DNA from: Cucumis sativus
Lineage: Eukaryota > Streptophyta > Magnoliopsida > Cucurbitales > Cucurbitaceae
Reading direction: 5' to 3'
DNA: 64,000 bases
NCBI RefSeq assembly: GCF_000004075.3
Contig: NC_026658.2
Location: 14,744,075-14,808,074, forward strand
The translations under genes and the position numbers were made by a program. The notes beneath the pieces were generated by a model that saw nothing but the letters and a program-made list of their open reading frames with translations, had not been told where the DNA came from and made no database searches. Shown piece by piece: positions 47,950 through 60,054 of this stretch; position 1 is the first letter of the stretch, and each line of letters begins with the position of its first letter.

Positions 47950-49150
47950 ATTTCTTCATAACTATTTCACCTAGATGAGTTTAGACCCTTCATTGATAAA
48001 AAAATTCTTACGACACTCTGTTGAGGTTGAATCTTTCAGAAAGCTTCCTGAAAGATTCAAACACTTATTGAAGTTTTTCAGGGCCTAATAGTGCTTATTT
48101 GGCTCTATCGGCCTACTTTAGGTGCGTCCTACCAAGCACTTTTCCACCTAATATGCAAGCTTAGCTACCAGGCTTTTACAATGCTTAATTACCCAAGACA
48201 ACTTAGACAAGTATTGTGCCAATCGAAAACTATTGAGCCCCAAAAACGCTTTTGGATATGCCATCCAAATAGGTCGGGATGTGTCATGAACTTTCTCTCA
48301 CCTGCTCGAGCACACTTATTGAGAATAATCATATAATTCAAATCCACAGCAACTCTCCAACTTGATGTTTTTCTTGACATTCATCCATTTGAACATATCA
48401 AGGCATGAACTCTCTAATGTCCATGCCAAATCAAATTGCATATCGTGTATGAGCTTGTAGCTCTAGTGAAACCTTCAATCTATATTGGGAAGGTTGCAAT
48501 ATTGTGACATCCTCGTGTGGTTAGATACTGTCAAGCCATGAGACACATATATGTGTGACGTTATAGCTCACGCATGCAAGTCCTGAATGCTTGTGGTGGT
48601 AGAGAGTTGACACCATGTCTCTCCCTATAGTACATTATGAACATTTTCCTCTCTATCACCCATGTATATGGAATTCAGCAAAACATCACTTGCCAACATA
48701 AAGTGCCATTTTGAACTCCAATTGACACATATTCAATGTGCAACTTGCATATTTTCATCAATCTTCAATTAGCTCTAGAATCGTTCTCCCAAACTTGTGA
48801 CGAAACCTTGATTTCTCCAAGGTCATGGCTCGAGGACCCATTTGGACCACCCACTGTGAGCTTGTCCATTGACACTGTCAATGACATTGATGCTTTGTCC
48901 TGTTGCTTGATGTTCAATCTAGTATGGCTTGCCCACTTATCATGGTGTGTTGGATGATGCACTGTCCTCCTTGGTTGCATTACGACACTTCGTTCCCTAA
49001 ACCCTTTGCTTTGTCTTATGTACGGTTGACACTAGCATCTTGACCACTACATGGTTTACATGTAGTGGAGTCACAATCTATATTATTTTTTTCCTTTGAG
49101 TATGATTGTTACACTGTCCCCTTCATACTATCGTTGTTTTCAATGACACA
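47950..49150. repeat. Higher-complexity, probably transposon-derived block
   Basis: About 1.2 kb with noticeably more GC than either side and no long open frame. It contains a strong palindrome (48027-48060). The composition and the lack of gene content suggest an old retroelement or LTR remnant, but I could identify no coding domain, terminal repeat or target duplication. Confidence 0.35.
48027..48060. repeat. 34-bp near-perfect palindrome
   Basis: TTGAATCTTTCAG and CTGAAAGATTCAA form a perfect 13-bp inverted pair around the 8-base centre AAAGCTTC, itself nearly palindromic. Confidence 0.9.
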
Positions 49151-49798
49151 CTTGAAAATGCATCCAGTTTGATTCATTAACGTGAGATTGTAGCAATTAA
49201 CCATTTAAACAATAACTAAATTTAATGAAAATGAAAGATTTTAAATATTAATTAAATAATAACTAATTTATTAACGAGGATCTAACAACTCAACTTAAAT
49301 TTATTATCGATCCTTTCAAAAGATAACCTAACATAAAAGAAATTTATTAAGACATGATAAATATGACTAGTCATCAAGTATATTTAATTTAACTCAGTCA
49401 ATTAACCAAATGATTATAATCATTAAATATATTTAGAATGAAACAAAACAGAAATGAAAATCACAAACTACGGAAACTAAATAATAATTTCAACAAAATA
49501 TTGGGCTCTCTCCTTGCTCTAAATATTTGAACTTTTCCAAGTCTTTGTATAATAATTAATAATATGGGCCATTGGAATTCTAACGATGAGTTGATAGAGA
49601 AGATATAATTAATTTATCGTCCATATTCAATTTACCATCCATTTTATTATATATATAATATAAAGTGCCATGAGTCATGTTCTAATTGGAAGTGCTCGTC
49701 GGGCTGTACAAAATATGTGTACATATATATACACAAAACATTATTGTGATGACTTTTATTGCTTTAGATTTTGGGTTCTGGCTGTATAGTTTTTCAGA

Positions 49799-50349
49799 AT
49801 GGGTGAAGATAACCAAAAGAGCAAGGCCCCTCAATATCAGAAGGTGGGTGAATCAACAACCTCCATCATTCCTAGTGAGTAATGCTACTTTTTTTTCTTT
49901 TCTTCTTCTTAACAATCATATCCTCAATTATTTTAATTTGTGTCGGATTAAAACAAACGACATGAAAATATATCTTAAAAACTTGATTTTAGAAACATCA
50001 TCAGTACCTATACCTATTAATATCCATTTTTTAAAACCCCTATAGCAGCAACTTTCTATAGAATATGTATTATTGTACTAAAAAAAATGATTCACACAAA
50101 TATTACACACAATCTTATAAGGAGCTAATGCAATTATTTCAACCCGAGCCACCAGAGAATAAGGTATGGCCGTCATTAGTGGGTTTGACAGCAGAAGAGG
50201 CAGAGAAGAAGATAAAGGAAGAAATGCCAGAGGTTTATGTTACAGTGGTTCCTCCTAATCATGCCATAACTTTTGATCTTCGATTTAACCGTGTTTGGCT
50301 ATTCGTTGATTCTTCTGGCAAAGTTAGACAAACACCTTCTATTGGTTAA
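49799..50349 (+). CDS. Potato inhibitor I family serine proteinase inhibitor
   Basis: Small defence protein that blocks serine proteinases. Exons 49799-49874 and 50156-50349 encode 89 residues. The donor is A|GTGAGT; the acceptor CCACCAG|AG was chosen because it fits the phase and lines up base for base with the acceptor of the neighbouring pseudogene. The core has WPSLVGLTAEEAEKKI, the loop VVPPNHAITFDLRFNR and the C-terminal QTPSIG. By alignment to the family the P1-P1' bond is Phe65-Asp66, which predicts chymotrypsin-like targets. The loop-anchoring Arg68 and Arg71 are present, but there are no cysteines, so the disulfide of cucurbit members such as CMTI-V is missing. There is no signal peptide. 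It is the intact member of a decaying local tandem. Confidence 0.88.
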
Positions 50350-51104
50350 GAGCTCAGATTTGTTTGGAGTGACTTTTCAAATATTTAAGAATGCTTCTTT
50401 TGTAACAATAACCAGTTAAGAACTCTTTTTTCTTTTTAGTAACTTTTAGTATTTGGAAAGTATTATTCCAAACAGGCTGTTAGGTTAAGATCATTTCTGT
50501 GCATGCACTGCTAAGAAGCTATTCAACTCAAATTATGTTTTTAGCTGTTAATTCAGTACTCCATCTAAATTTTGAAGTTTTTTCTTAAAACCACACATTT
50601 ACATGTGCAGTAAAAATAACCCTCTTCTATCATTATTGTGATTTAATTTTCATATATATTTGTTTTAATTTTAGTTAAAGTAAAATAATGATCAATGTGT
50701 ATGTATATATATATATACACAGTCAATTAATCTTATTATAGTTAAAATATAATGAGTCATCTTTCATTAGATCAGTGCATTCCCAAGTTCTTTTTCAAAG
50801 AAAGAAAAATTGCAATTGCAAAAACCGTACCTTCAACTTTCTGTCGTAAAACTTCATAGCCCTAAAATTTATATCAGAATTAAAATAGAATTCTTAAACT
50901 TACAATACCATTTGTAGAAATTGAATTAATTAATTAAATTGAACTTTCAAACTTAAAGAAAATTTTAAGATGGTATATTTGGAGGGTTCAAATTTTAACA
51001 TTTATATTTGGAGGGTTCATAATCAGTTTGTGCAATTTGCTAAAAAGTTTTTAATGAACTCAACCACTTCTTGGTCTCACCAATAAAAGAATTTATGCAC
51101 CCCC

Positions 51105-51150
<46 letters not shown>

Positions 51151-53104
51151 GTTCATGCTTTAACTTCTTCCTCAAGGGTTTTGTTGAAAATTTGTAACTT
51201 GTCTACCAAGTTTTTGTCTTTATCTTGGATTTAATCTATTCTTTCTAAAATCTATATATAAACATATAAATTAAATTATCCCATATTTAGATCTGCCTTG
51301 TTGTATACCTCACATATTTTTTAGATATAGCATCTCTTTAATTTCAAATCTACATCAAATTAAATTAAAACTGCTTGAACTACAAGTTTCTTGTTTTGCT
51401 AGAATATTATTTATTGATGGTAGCAGACGTTAAAATATATGAGGCATACATTGTCAAAGTCATATTATGAAGTTGATTAGAACCATGCACAATTAATTTT
51501 TTTTTTATAAATTAATAAACTTGTCATTTAACTTAATTAATAGGACCAAATAAAAAGAATAGGTCTCTCTCCAAATAGTTGAACTTTTCCAAAGTCGTCT
51601 TTCATCAAGTATGATGAACGATATATGGATGAATATTTAAAGAAATTTATTGGCTTTGTTGTAGTCTTTGGGCTAATCATGTTTCTTTATATATATATAT
51701 ATATATAGGATTCTTTTTCTTATCTTTTTAAACCTAATCTTGTAATTTCATAAGTACGTGTTAATATGACTAAGTTAGATTAGTGTGCTTTAAGATGAAT
51801 TTGAGTTTTTTTTAGATGAATTATTAGGAGACCTTATTGTGAAATCGAGACAAGCAAAGAAAACGAGAAACATGCAAACAGTAAACTTGACACAAAGTTC
51901 AACTTATGTAGTTAACATAACGTGTGTTGGCTATATCTACAAGAGAGAGAAACAGTGATTTTATTATTAGAGAGGTATATTAAATGACATATAGATGGCA
52001 TAGAGATGTCCGATAATCGTAAATAAAATTTTCTTAAAAAGCATATGAATGAGAATAAGGCATGTTGTGTATGAGACTTAAACCCAACATAGCAACGGGT
52101 TACTAGAGTGAGGAACTTGATTCCCAATGCAAGGAAAAAAAAAAGAGAAAAAGTCATTTCTTAACCTTCTCGCCAACACAGCTATCTCATTAACGCCAAC
52201 ACAACTATCTCATTAATTGTACGTTTTATTTACTTTAGTTATTTACTTTAGTGAAATCAAATGAACATTTGTTAATTAAGTTTATCACCTTCCAATTTCC
52301 ATGAATAAAATTCAACAATAATATTGGGAAAGAAAATGGACAATATCTTTTCATGATTGTTTGATCCTCTAACAACTTCCATCAACCACTCCAGTGAGAT
52401 CTTTCTAAACTTGACACAAATAGAAACTCCAAATAAGTCACGAACTACCCACCCAACACCAGGGCATAAGTTCATAGCATTATTCCAAAAGACAACCCAT
52501 AGTAGTAATCGCAAAGTATGACTAACTTGTCTTTCAACCTCCTAGTTTTGTTAGGAGATTCAAAATTCATAACAAGAAAAAAGTTTGAACATAAATGAAC
52601 CTTTGGTGTAGATTTCAGTTATTAGAAGGAAACACGAACAAAAAGGTTTATTCCTATATGTTTTTTAATTAGAAGAATTTTTTCCATAGATTTTTATATA
52701 TAAAAAGTAAATATGTCCACTTTAGAAAATTTCTTATAAATATTTTTATTATTTATTAGATAAAAAAAATTTAAAAGTTTGAGTATAGATCAATTAAGTG
52801 TTGCATAATAGGTTTAACTTATTTTAAATATGTATAGGCCAAAACTTAGACTTGGTCTCTCAAAATAATAGTTATTGAACCTTTCCAAAGTCTTTGTACA
52901 ATTGGTGAAATGGCATATATATATGTATATATTATTGGCCTAACCAAATTGATTTGATTAAAAGCTATGTTTTGGGTTTTGGGTTGAAATGAATAGTGAT
53001 TCTCCCATAAGTACTTTGCTTATATACGTAGGCTTAATTATTCCCATCTTTTGGTTCATATATATTTGGTTATTGGTTGTTTTTAGTTTTGGTAATCCTT
53101 TCAA
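50350..53104. other. Spacer between inhibitor copies, with upstream-only copy
   Basis: The block near 51560-51600 (GGTCTCTCTCC...TTGAACTTTTCCAAAGTC) repeats sequence found upstream of the intact inhibitor (49505-49546) and of the pseudogene (52855-52894), so it looks like a copy whose coding part is lost. A minus-strand frame at 52272-52514 (GVSICVKFRKISLEWLMEVV) may be a LINE-associated remnant; this is weak. Otherwise AT-rich with microsatellites. Confidence 0.5.
51105..51150. repeat. Compound (AT)n(GA)n microsatellite
   Basis: An AT run of about nine units passes directly into about fourteen GA units. Confidence 0.97.
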
Positions 53105-53930
53105 ATTGGCTGAAGACGATGATAGAAAAAAACAAAGCCCCTCAAGAGAAGCATCTTGGTGAATCATCAACTCCCAGTAAGTCATCATATATCATAATTT
53201 GACTCTCTTACTACTTGCCCATTTTTCTTGTTAGATGACGTTATGATTTTAAATTTACTTTTACCTATATATTTAAATTTATGGGTTAATTTGGTGATTT
53301 AAACATGATAAGAACAGGTCGTCCAAAAAGTTCTCTTGTATTCAAACCTATTTCATCCCCAATTAACTGTTGTACTCTTTAGAATTATATATTAATCTTT
53401 TGAAGGAAAGTTATTTGGATATCTTGGACCCTATCAGGTAACCATTATTCGTTTTTTAATTTTAGATTTGGCCTATTTTCTTCCACTTTTATGCAAAAGA
53501 TAGATATAAAAAAGGATTTAGAAGTGGAAGAGAATAATGTATACACTTAATCAATTTTCAAAAACAAAAAATAAAAGCAACCAAATGGTCAGTGTCTTAA
53601 AATATTAGATTTGATCTTAAAATTTGTTTATTATGGTGCAATATATGTTAATTGGCAAAAAAATTGATTTCAAATTTTATCTATAGTATATATATAATAG
53701 AATTAGGATGATTGAAATTCAACCCAATTATCTGAACTGAAAGAACTAAAGGTAGGAGCTTCAATGGTGGGTTTAACCGTGGAAGAGGTAACAAAGAAGA
53801 TAAAATAAGAAATGGGTGAGGGATTTAGTATTGAGGTCATTGCACTGGACCAAAGTTGTACTCATGGATTTTCATTATCAATTGATCAACACTTCTAGCA
53901 GAGTTGCCTTGGAACCGGTTATTTCTAACA
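53105..53930 (+). pseudogene. Broken potato inhibitor I copy
   Basis: The two-exon layout parallels the intact gene at 49799. Exon 1 ends at 53176 (...GESSTP with donor A|GTAAGT). Exon 2 begins at 53745 (AG|AACTAAAGG) and reads KLKVGASMVGLTVEEVTKKIK. The original start position reads TTG instead of ATG, although a downstream ATG at 53119 restores the exon-1 frame. Exon 2 has an in-frame TAA at 53806 where the intact copy has GAA. Beyond it the reactive loop is scrambled and the segment for the loop-anchoring arginines is lost. No functional inhibitor can be expected. Confidence 0.85.
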
Positions 53931-54111
53931 GAAAATCTAATACTATCTCAGCTCTCATTAATTCGTTATTTAATACATCACTAAATAATTTATAGGTTTC
54001 ATGTAATTGTGTTAGTTATTACTCTGAAAAATTTAAATTTTCTTAGTATATTTCATGAATATGATATATGGTATTAGATGTGCCCATTGTTTGTGGATGT
54101 TATAACGTAAA

Positions 54112-54318
54112 GTTAGTGACTTGAGTGAAATTTGTACAGTTGTGGATGATATTTTATTTTTTATTAACTCAAAGCTTTGGGTGAGTTTATTTTTCAATTT
54201 TTGTAATCGTTCTAATAATTCTATTGCACATATCGTCCTGCTTGGGTTGGAGAGGGAGATGCTGTTTTGTGTGGGTTTTCTTTTGTGGAAGACTTTGGGG
54301 GATTCATGGGGTTGGTGA
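54112..54318 (+). pseudogene. RNase H-like fragment of a retroelement
   Basis: The frame SEICTVVDDILFFI...VSLFFNFCNRSNNSIAHIVL has the shape of the C-terminal RNase H domain seen in plant LINE and related retroelement proteins (a V-x-F-x-F-x-x-R-x-x-N-x-x-AH motif). It is short, lacks the catalytic N-terminal part and ends in a stop after WGW. It is a transposon relic. Confidence 0.55.
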
Positions 54319-55915
54319 GTTATTTTGGATGGTTATTTCCTTTGTTTTCAAAGAGCATTGAGATTTTTCAATCTTGCAAGATGAATTTGAGTATTATTGT
54401 ATTTTTTGTTATGGGTAAATTGGATTTAATGAAATACCACGAGTGACAAACAAAGTCAAATGTTTGGTGGAAAAGTAACGCAAAATGGAGTAAGTTGGTA
54501 GTCAATTCGACCAACATTTCATCAAGTCCTAGATGTAAATGGATCCAAGTCCAAGATGCATGATGGACTTGAGACTTATAAAAACACATAATATATATTC
54601 TGGCGTGGAAAATATTTTCTAACTCCACCCTATCTTGTGACGAGGTCTATGTGCATTATAATATTGACTTGTATAATGAAAGGACATAAATAAAAAAATG
54701 ATAATGGGTTGAAAATGAGAGAAACAAGCACACACAACACTCCCCTCATTTTGCACATTTTAATTGCCCTCACATAGTCTTTGATGCATTTTTCCTTTTC
54801 TATTGTGTTGGGAAGGTGGGTGTCTTTCACCTTCATGGTTGTCACATTTGCTTTATTTTCACAATTTGGTCAGTGACTCCTCTATTTCTCCCTCCACAAA
54901 TTTTTCAATTTTGTCATTTTTAGTTTTATTTTATACCAATATATATACGACATATAGAGTTTTTTGAAATCATGACTTCAACAACATATATAAGCATTAA
55001 ACTAGTATTAAATAATATATGATAACCTTAAAGTTAGAGATTCAATATTCCAATTCACTAAAAAAAATTAGAAAATAACCCTCTCAAAAAGTAAATGTTA
55101 TAGTTAAGATTTGAGTTGTTAAACCTTCTTGAATCTATCACCAATTTAAACATTAATTTAGAGGTAGAATATACGGATTACAACGAAGCTAAAAGCTCCC
55201 TTTACAATGAATGTTTATAATTATACATGTTAAAACTATATTGAATATTAAAATTCATAATTTCTGTTTGTTTTAAATATTTATTTTGCTCTTTAATTTT
55301 TCTACTTATATTTTGTTTTCCTAAGCATTTAGGCTTTCTAATTCAATATGCCTTAACTAGTTAACTTAGTTGTTCCATTTTACTCCTACTAATTTAGTAC
55401 CACCGTAATTTTCATTGATCATATTAATTCAAACAATAACTTAACACATCCATATGTAAAACCTAACACACTATTATTATTTACTAGGGAAATTGTTATT
55501 ATTATTATAATTTAATTTATAACTACGAGGTCCACCCCTACCAATAGTTAGCCTAACAAATTTTCTCCCAATGTATGCACCAATTCATTTTGTAGTAATT
55601 AATTAAAAACTTCATCCCTGCGTTTCTATGGTAATTATTAAACTTAAACCCTTCCAATTTAATTGTCGTAGCTTCTTCTTTGTTTGAATAGAAAAACTAA
55701 GACCACGTATGGCTTATTATTGGTTTTTGCTCTTAGGGTTTCAAGAACACAAATACAAATAAAACAATTAAAATGGGTTTAGTATACTTATTTTTTAAAA
55801 AAAAATTAAAAACATTCCTGAAATAACTTATTTTTAAAAACAATAAACGGTTGTTTTCTTTGTTTTTAAAAATTATGAAGTTGAGTTCACAATAAACGGA
55901 GGTTAATGACTTGGG

Positions 55916-56170
55916 TTGGTTTTTTTTTTTCAAATCATCGGCCCTTTTTCTCTTCTCCTCGAAGGCATAAACACTCTACTGTTTTCAAAATTCGAAGAAA
56001 TATGGATTAGAAATTGGGAATGTAAGGATATTATTAAGCAGAATGGAAACTGGAACATCACCGATTCTCTTGTTTCTTTGAAAGAAAGCCTTAGCTTCAG
56101 CTCTAAATCATTACCCAACAGGTGGAAAAAATCTTTTAATCTGCTCGATACAACAAAAATTTTGATATAA
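55916..56170 (+). pseudogene. Possible LINE polyprotein fragment
   Basis: A plus-strand frame of 84 codons (KFEEIWIRNWECKDIIKQNGNW) resembles the spacer between endonuclease and reverse transcriptase of plant LINEs, where F-x-x-xW...C and W patterns recur. The match is weak and no neighbouring catalytic motif is visible. Confidence 0.3.
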
Positions 56171-56344
56171 TTAGATCAACCGATGTATCCAAACATTTTC
56201 ACCAGGCAGACACCTTTAGCACCTTCCTCATCTCCGCCTCATTAATATTTGAACAATCAATACAGAAAGCAAGGAAAAAGAACTAGAGAAAAGCTCCAAA
56301 AGTCCTAACTTAAACAAAAATGTTGATATTTAAAGCTGTAGTAA

Positions 56345-56550
56345 CTAGCATTGTAATTCGAAAATAATTTTACTCGATCTACTGCACCAAAAACCAGTGA
56401 GGGCTTTGATGTTATCCCATAATTCTTGTTCCGTCCTTTTGTTCCTGCTGAAGATTCTATGATTTCTCTCGAGCCAGATGGTCCAAAGAGAGGCTGCAAT
56501 GGTAGTGAAAATGATTATCCCCTTTTTCTTTTTTGTGATTTATGCTGCTA
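56345..56550 (-). pseudogene. LINE C-terminal (zf-RVT flank) fragment
   Basis: Reading the minus strand gives AASLWTIWLERNHRIFSRNK and then QELWDNIKALTGFWCS. The W-x-IWLERN-x-RIF motif with the later Trp-Cys is the hallmark end of plant L1-type LINE polyproteins. The frame has a stop at 56345-56347 and an upstream in-frame TAA, and nothing of the reverse transcriptase remains nearby. Confidence 0.75.
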
Positions 56551-56559
56551 AGATCCTTG

Positions 56560-58596
56560 CAGAGAGAGATCGTGTTAGGTGTGCCGATTTCTCCAATTTG
56601 TCAGCTGGAAAATTTTATCTCAAATAGAAGAAGCAACAACACAGTTTGTAAATATGTGATATGAGTCTTGGACTTGCTTTTTGTAGAGGACACACCCATT
56701 TATTAGAGGACGCATGTCTATGACGAAACTTTCCTCGCCTTATTGTTGTCCTAACGTTATGAGATGTATTCAATTTAGCCGTTGTGGTTTAATATATTTT
56801 GTTTTTTGAAGAAAATATTATTTCAATAAAATGGTATACCTATTTAATCAATTTTACTAATATAGTTTAATATAGGGAACTAAAAGTTAAATTACAAAAT
56901 TGAAAATCTATTGAAAATTTAAAGGAAAAATCAGACGTTTGATAATATATGAAATGAGAACTAGAATGAAAGACTTGAAAATTGTGACCATGGATAAAAA
57001 TCACAATCAACCTTCAACATTAAAATTTTTGAACTTGTTTTTTGTTTTTCCTACTATATATATTATTCTTGTTTCGTTCCCTTTGTCACTGCATCTTCTT
57101 CCAAGCACACATCACACGCCATAACTTCAGCATCAACCAATATAATTCAAAAGTAGAAACTTGTTAAGCAATTAATATAGTGGGTGCATGCATTTGGATA
57201 TACCACCCATTTTCTTAGCCCATCTAGCCTCACGGATAACCATTTTCAATTTTATGAGGCAATTCGAAGGATAAACTCTAAAGTAAACTATGAGGATTTA
57301 TGTTCAAAATGGACAATATCATATGTGTCATTGTTGAGATATTTGAAAAGTTTTATTATATCTAACAAGTGTATATTAGAGTCATGTTATGACTTAACCA
57401 TGTTGATAGAAATCTCCAAGTGTCAAATAAAGAAGTGGATAGACTCAAGAGATGCAGTGGTTGAGCTTTAAGGTGGGTGGTGTGCTCAATGTTATGGTTA
57501 TATCATTGTTGATGATTAATTATTTGTTCCGAGTAGGCTTCAAGGATTGAACCATTGGTTAGATAAGGCAAATAATATGGATATATGAGAGGTATCAACT
57601 ATCTTTAATAGTATAAGACCTTTTTGGGAAGGAAAGAAATAAATAAAATCATGTGGATTGTTTCTTAATGAACATTACATTCCGGAACAGACTTTGTTTT
57701 ATTTAGAACTAAACATAAATTAGAAGGTTGATATTAAATTACATACTACCTCGAACGAGATTGTGTCGACAACGCTATCTAGGCTCCCGGTCTATAAGGC
57801 ATAATCTTCTTACCATAAGTTTTCCATGATATGACTCTGACTGAGACCAAATCATTCTTAGAAAAAGAACGTTATAGCGACTCTTTTATTATAGATATTT
57901 TGTGGATGTTTATATGGAATGATATTATCAAACCCAAGAATTGATATTGAATTCTTTGATATATGGATAATAATTTAAGTAAATAAGGAAAAATGTCTTT
58001 GGAAAGTTTCCCAATTCTATTGAGATTCATAGAAAAATTCAATTCTTGTAGGAATTGAAGGGTAAACTTTCAACATTTATTTTTTCATTTTTTTTTCCAA
58101 ATTACCCCTTGAGAGCTTATTAGTCTTATTTTATTATTTATAAATATTTTCTCAAGATGTGTGCATTGTTTGGGGGACATATAATGGAAATTTTATAGGA
58201 AATATGAAAATATATATGGAATAGGACAAATTTTAGAAAATAAACTAAAAATATAGCACAAATATAAAATATTTATAAAAATTGTTGCTGAATGAAAAAA
58301 CTTTGGATCAATCACAAATTGTCAACAGATAACATCTATCACATTAATGATAACAACTGTCATATGAATGAAATTTGAAAAGAATTACTAGTAAGAGTAG
58401 CAAATAGAAAGTTAATTAGAGTAAAATTCTACTACCAGCGATAACATATATCACATTAATGATAGTTGCTTTATAAGTGATAGCTTTTAATATGAAAGTT
58501 TGTGTTACATGTGTAATTATTTTATTTTTTACTATAGATTATATTACTTTTTAATTAAATTATCGATTTCTTATGAGAAAAATAATGTAGAAAAGT
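56560..58596. other. Intergenic, no confident gene
   Basis: Holds a 95-codon plus-strand frame (57184-57471) with no recognisable family or splice context, and otherwise AT-rich DNA, probably decayed transposons given the LINE fragments beside it. Confidence 0.45.
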
Positions 58597-59720
58597 GTAA
58601 CAACCTAACTTTTCAGATTTAAATTGAAGTCATTACTTAAAAGAAATAACATTTTTAAACTTTAAAAACAAAGCAAAGCCTTATAGGTTGTAAACTAAAC
58701 AAGCATTTGGAAAATCAAGAAAATAAAACTAATTCGGACACTAACTCGTTTTTAAAATTGACATTCAATAACCAAATCATTTCAATCATGAAAATAACAA
58801 AAACTTGCTACTGGTCCCGCTGGTGAACTATTAAGTATCTTTTAGAAGGTACCCAGTCGCACCAGTGTTGTGATCTTGTAGAAACATGCATCATTCATAA
58901 AGTGAATCTAAAGGTACACTTAGCCTTCAATAAGTCATCAATATCAATCTAAAGGTGGTGAACTCGAAAGATAGAATACATGCAGATTATGCAAACCTAA
59001 TAGCTAAAGCTAACAAATACTATCAATTCAATCAAACTTAGTTCAATATTAGACATAATTAAACATAACATGCAAACATCATCCATCAATCAAAATATAT
59101 ATACGAGAAATGTATATTATTAGTTATATATTGGTTACATATTCATATATATAACCAATATAAAAACCACATTCTTAATTAAATATATGTATATGTAGAT
59201 CTAATTAATTTCAATTTCACGGGAACCAAATAACTTCAATTCCAAGTAAAATAATAGCCAATAACAATTTAAATATAAGAAAAATTAAGATAATTAAATT
59301 TAAAATGATTAAAAATTGAATTAAAAAAAATTCTCAAGCTTTCTGAAAGAAAATTTACAAGTTCAAAAAGAAAAAAAAAGAGAAGTTAAAGGTCATATAT
59401 TTAAAAGAAATTGTGGTGTAAAGTCAAATTCTTACTACATATTCTAAATGAATATCAAGAAACCTTCATTCAGCTTGAAATCCACGTGAAAATTCTTTAT
59501 TATGTATTCTCTTCAAAAGGAATTTTTGCCTTCCTTTACAGTCATATACGAAATCACACGGTAAATCCTCAAATAGAACTTGAAACCGAAAAATAGAAAA
59601 GAAATGTCAAAGCAAAATAAACCTAAAATCTTTTCAATGTTAGGATAGTTGCAAGTATTAAAATCACGAATTGCTAAATAGTAATTGGAAATTGTGCCCC
59701 AAATGGCCATAAAGTTAGAA
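58597..59720. repeat. LTR-like repetitive stretch
   Basis: It starts TGTAACAACCTAACTTTTCAG, the kind of TG-start seen in many plant Ty3/gypsy LTRs, and contains moderately complex sequence (TGGTCCCGCTGGTGAACTAT near 58813). No second LTR, primer-binding site or CA end was found, so this is a suggestion. Confidence 0.3.
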
Positions 59721-60054
59721 ACTTAATTAATTAATCTTTTAGTAGAATAATTATCCAACGTCTCACTTCGAATATGAAATGGGATACCAATTGGCAATTA
59801 TCAGTAGGGTGAGTTTATTTTGAAGAAATAAAATTAGGAAGACTTGATATGATACTTTGGACTTCCATTGTCGTACGAATTTTCCTTTTACCTTCTTTGC
59901 TCCGACCATCAACCCATTAAAGGTTAGATTCTTTCTATTCATGAATCTTCTTGAATGAGAGCCAAGCCAAGGTTTTATGGATTATAATTCTCCTATTCAC
60001 TTTTTCTATCATCCAATAAACAAAGCTTAGCTACATTCATAACTTTTCTCAATC
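59721..60054 (+). other. Upstream region of the intronless lectin receptor kinase
   Basis: AT-rich promoter and leader sequence. No definite TATA box or start site can be fixed by eye. Confidence 0.4.

Noticed and set aside
50065-50155. Proteinase inhibitor starting at the ATG at 50065
   Set aside because: The leader it would add is unlike the family. The two-exon model from 49799 fits the splice phase and the parallel pseudogene.
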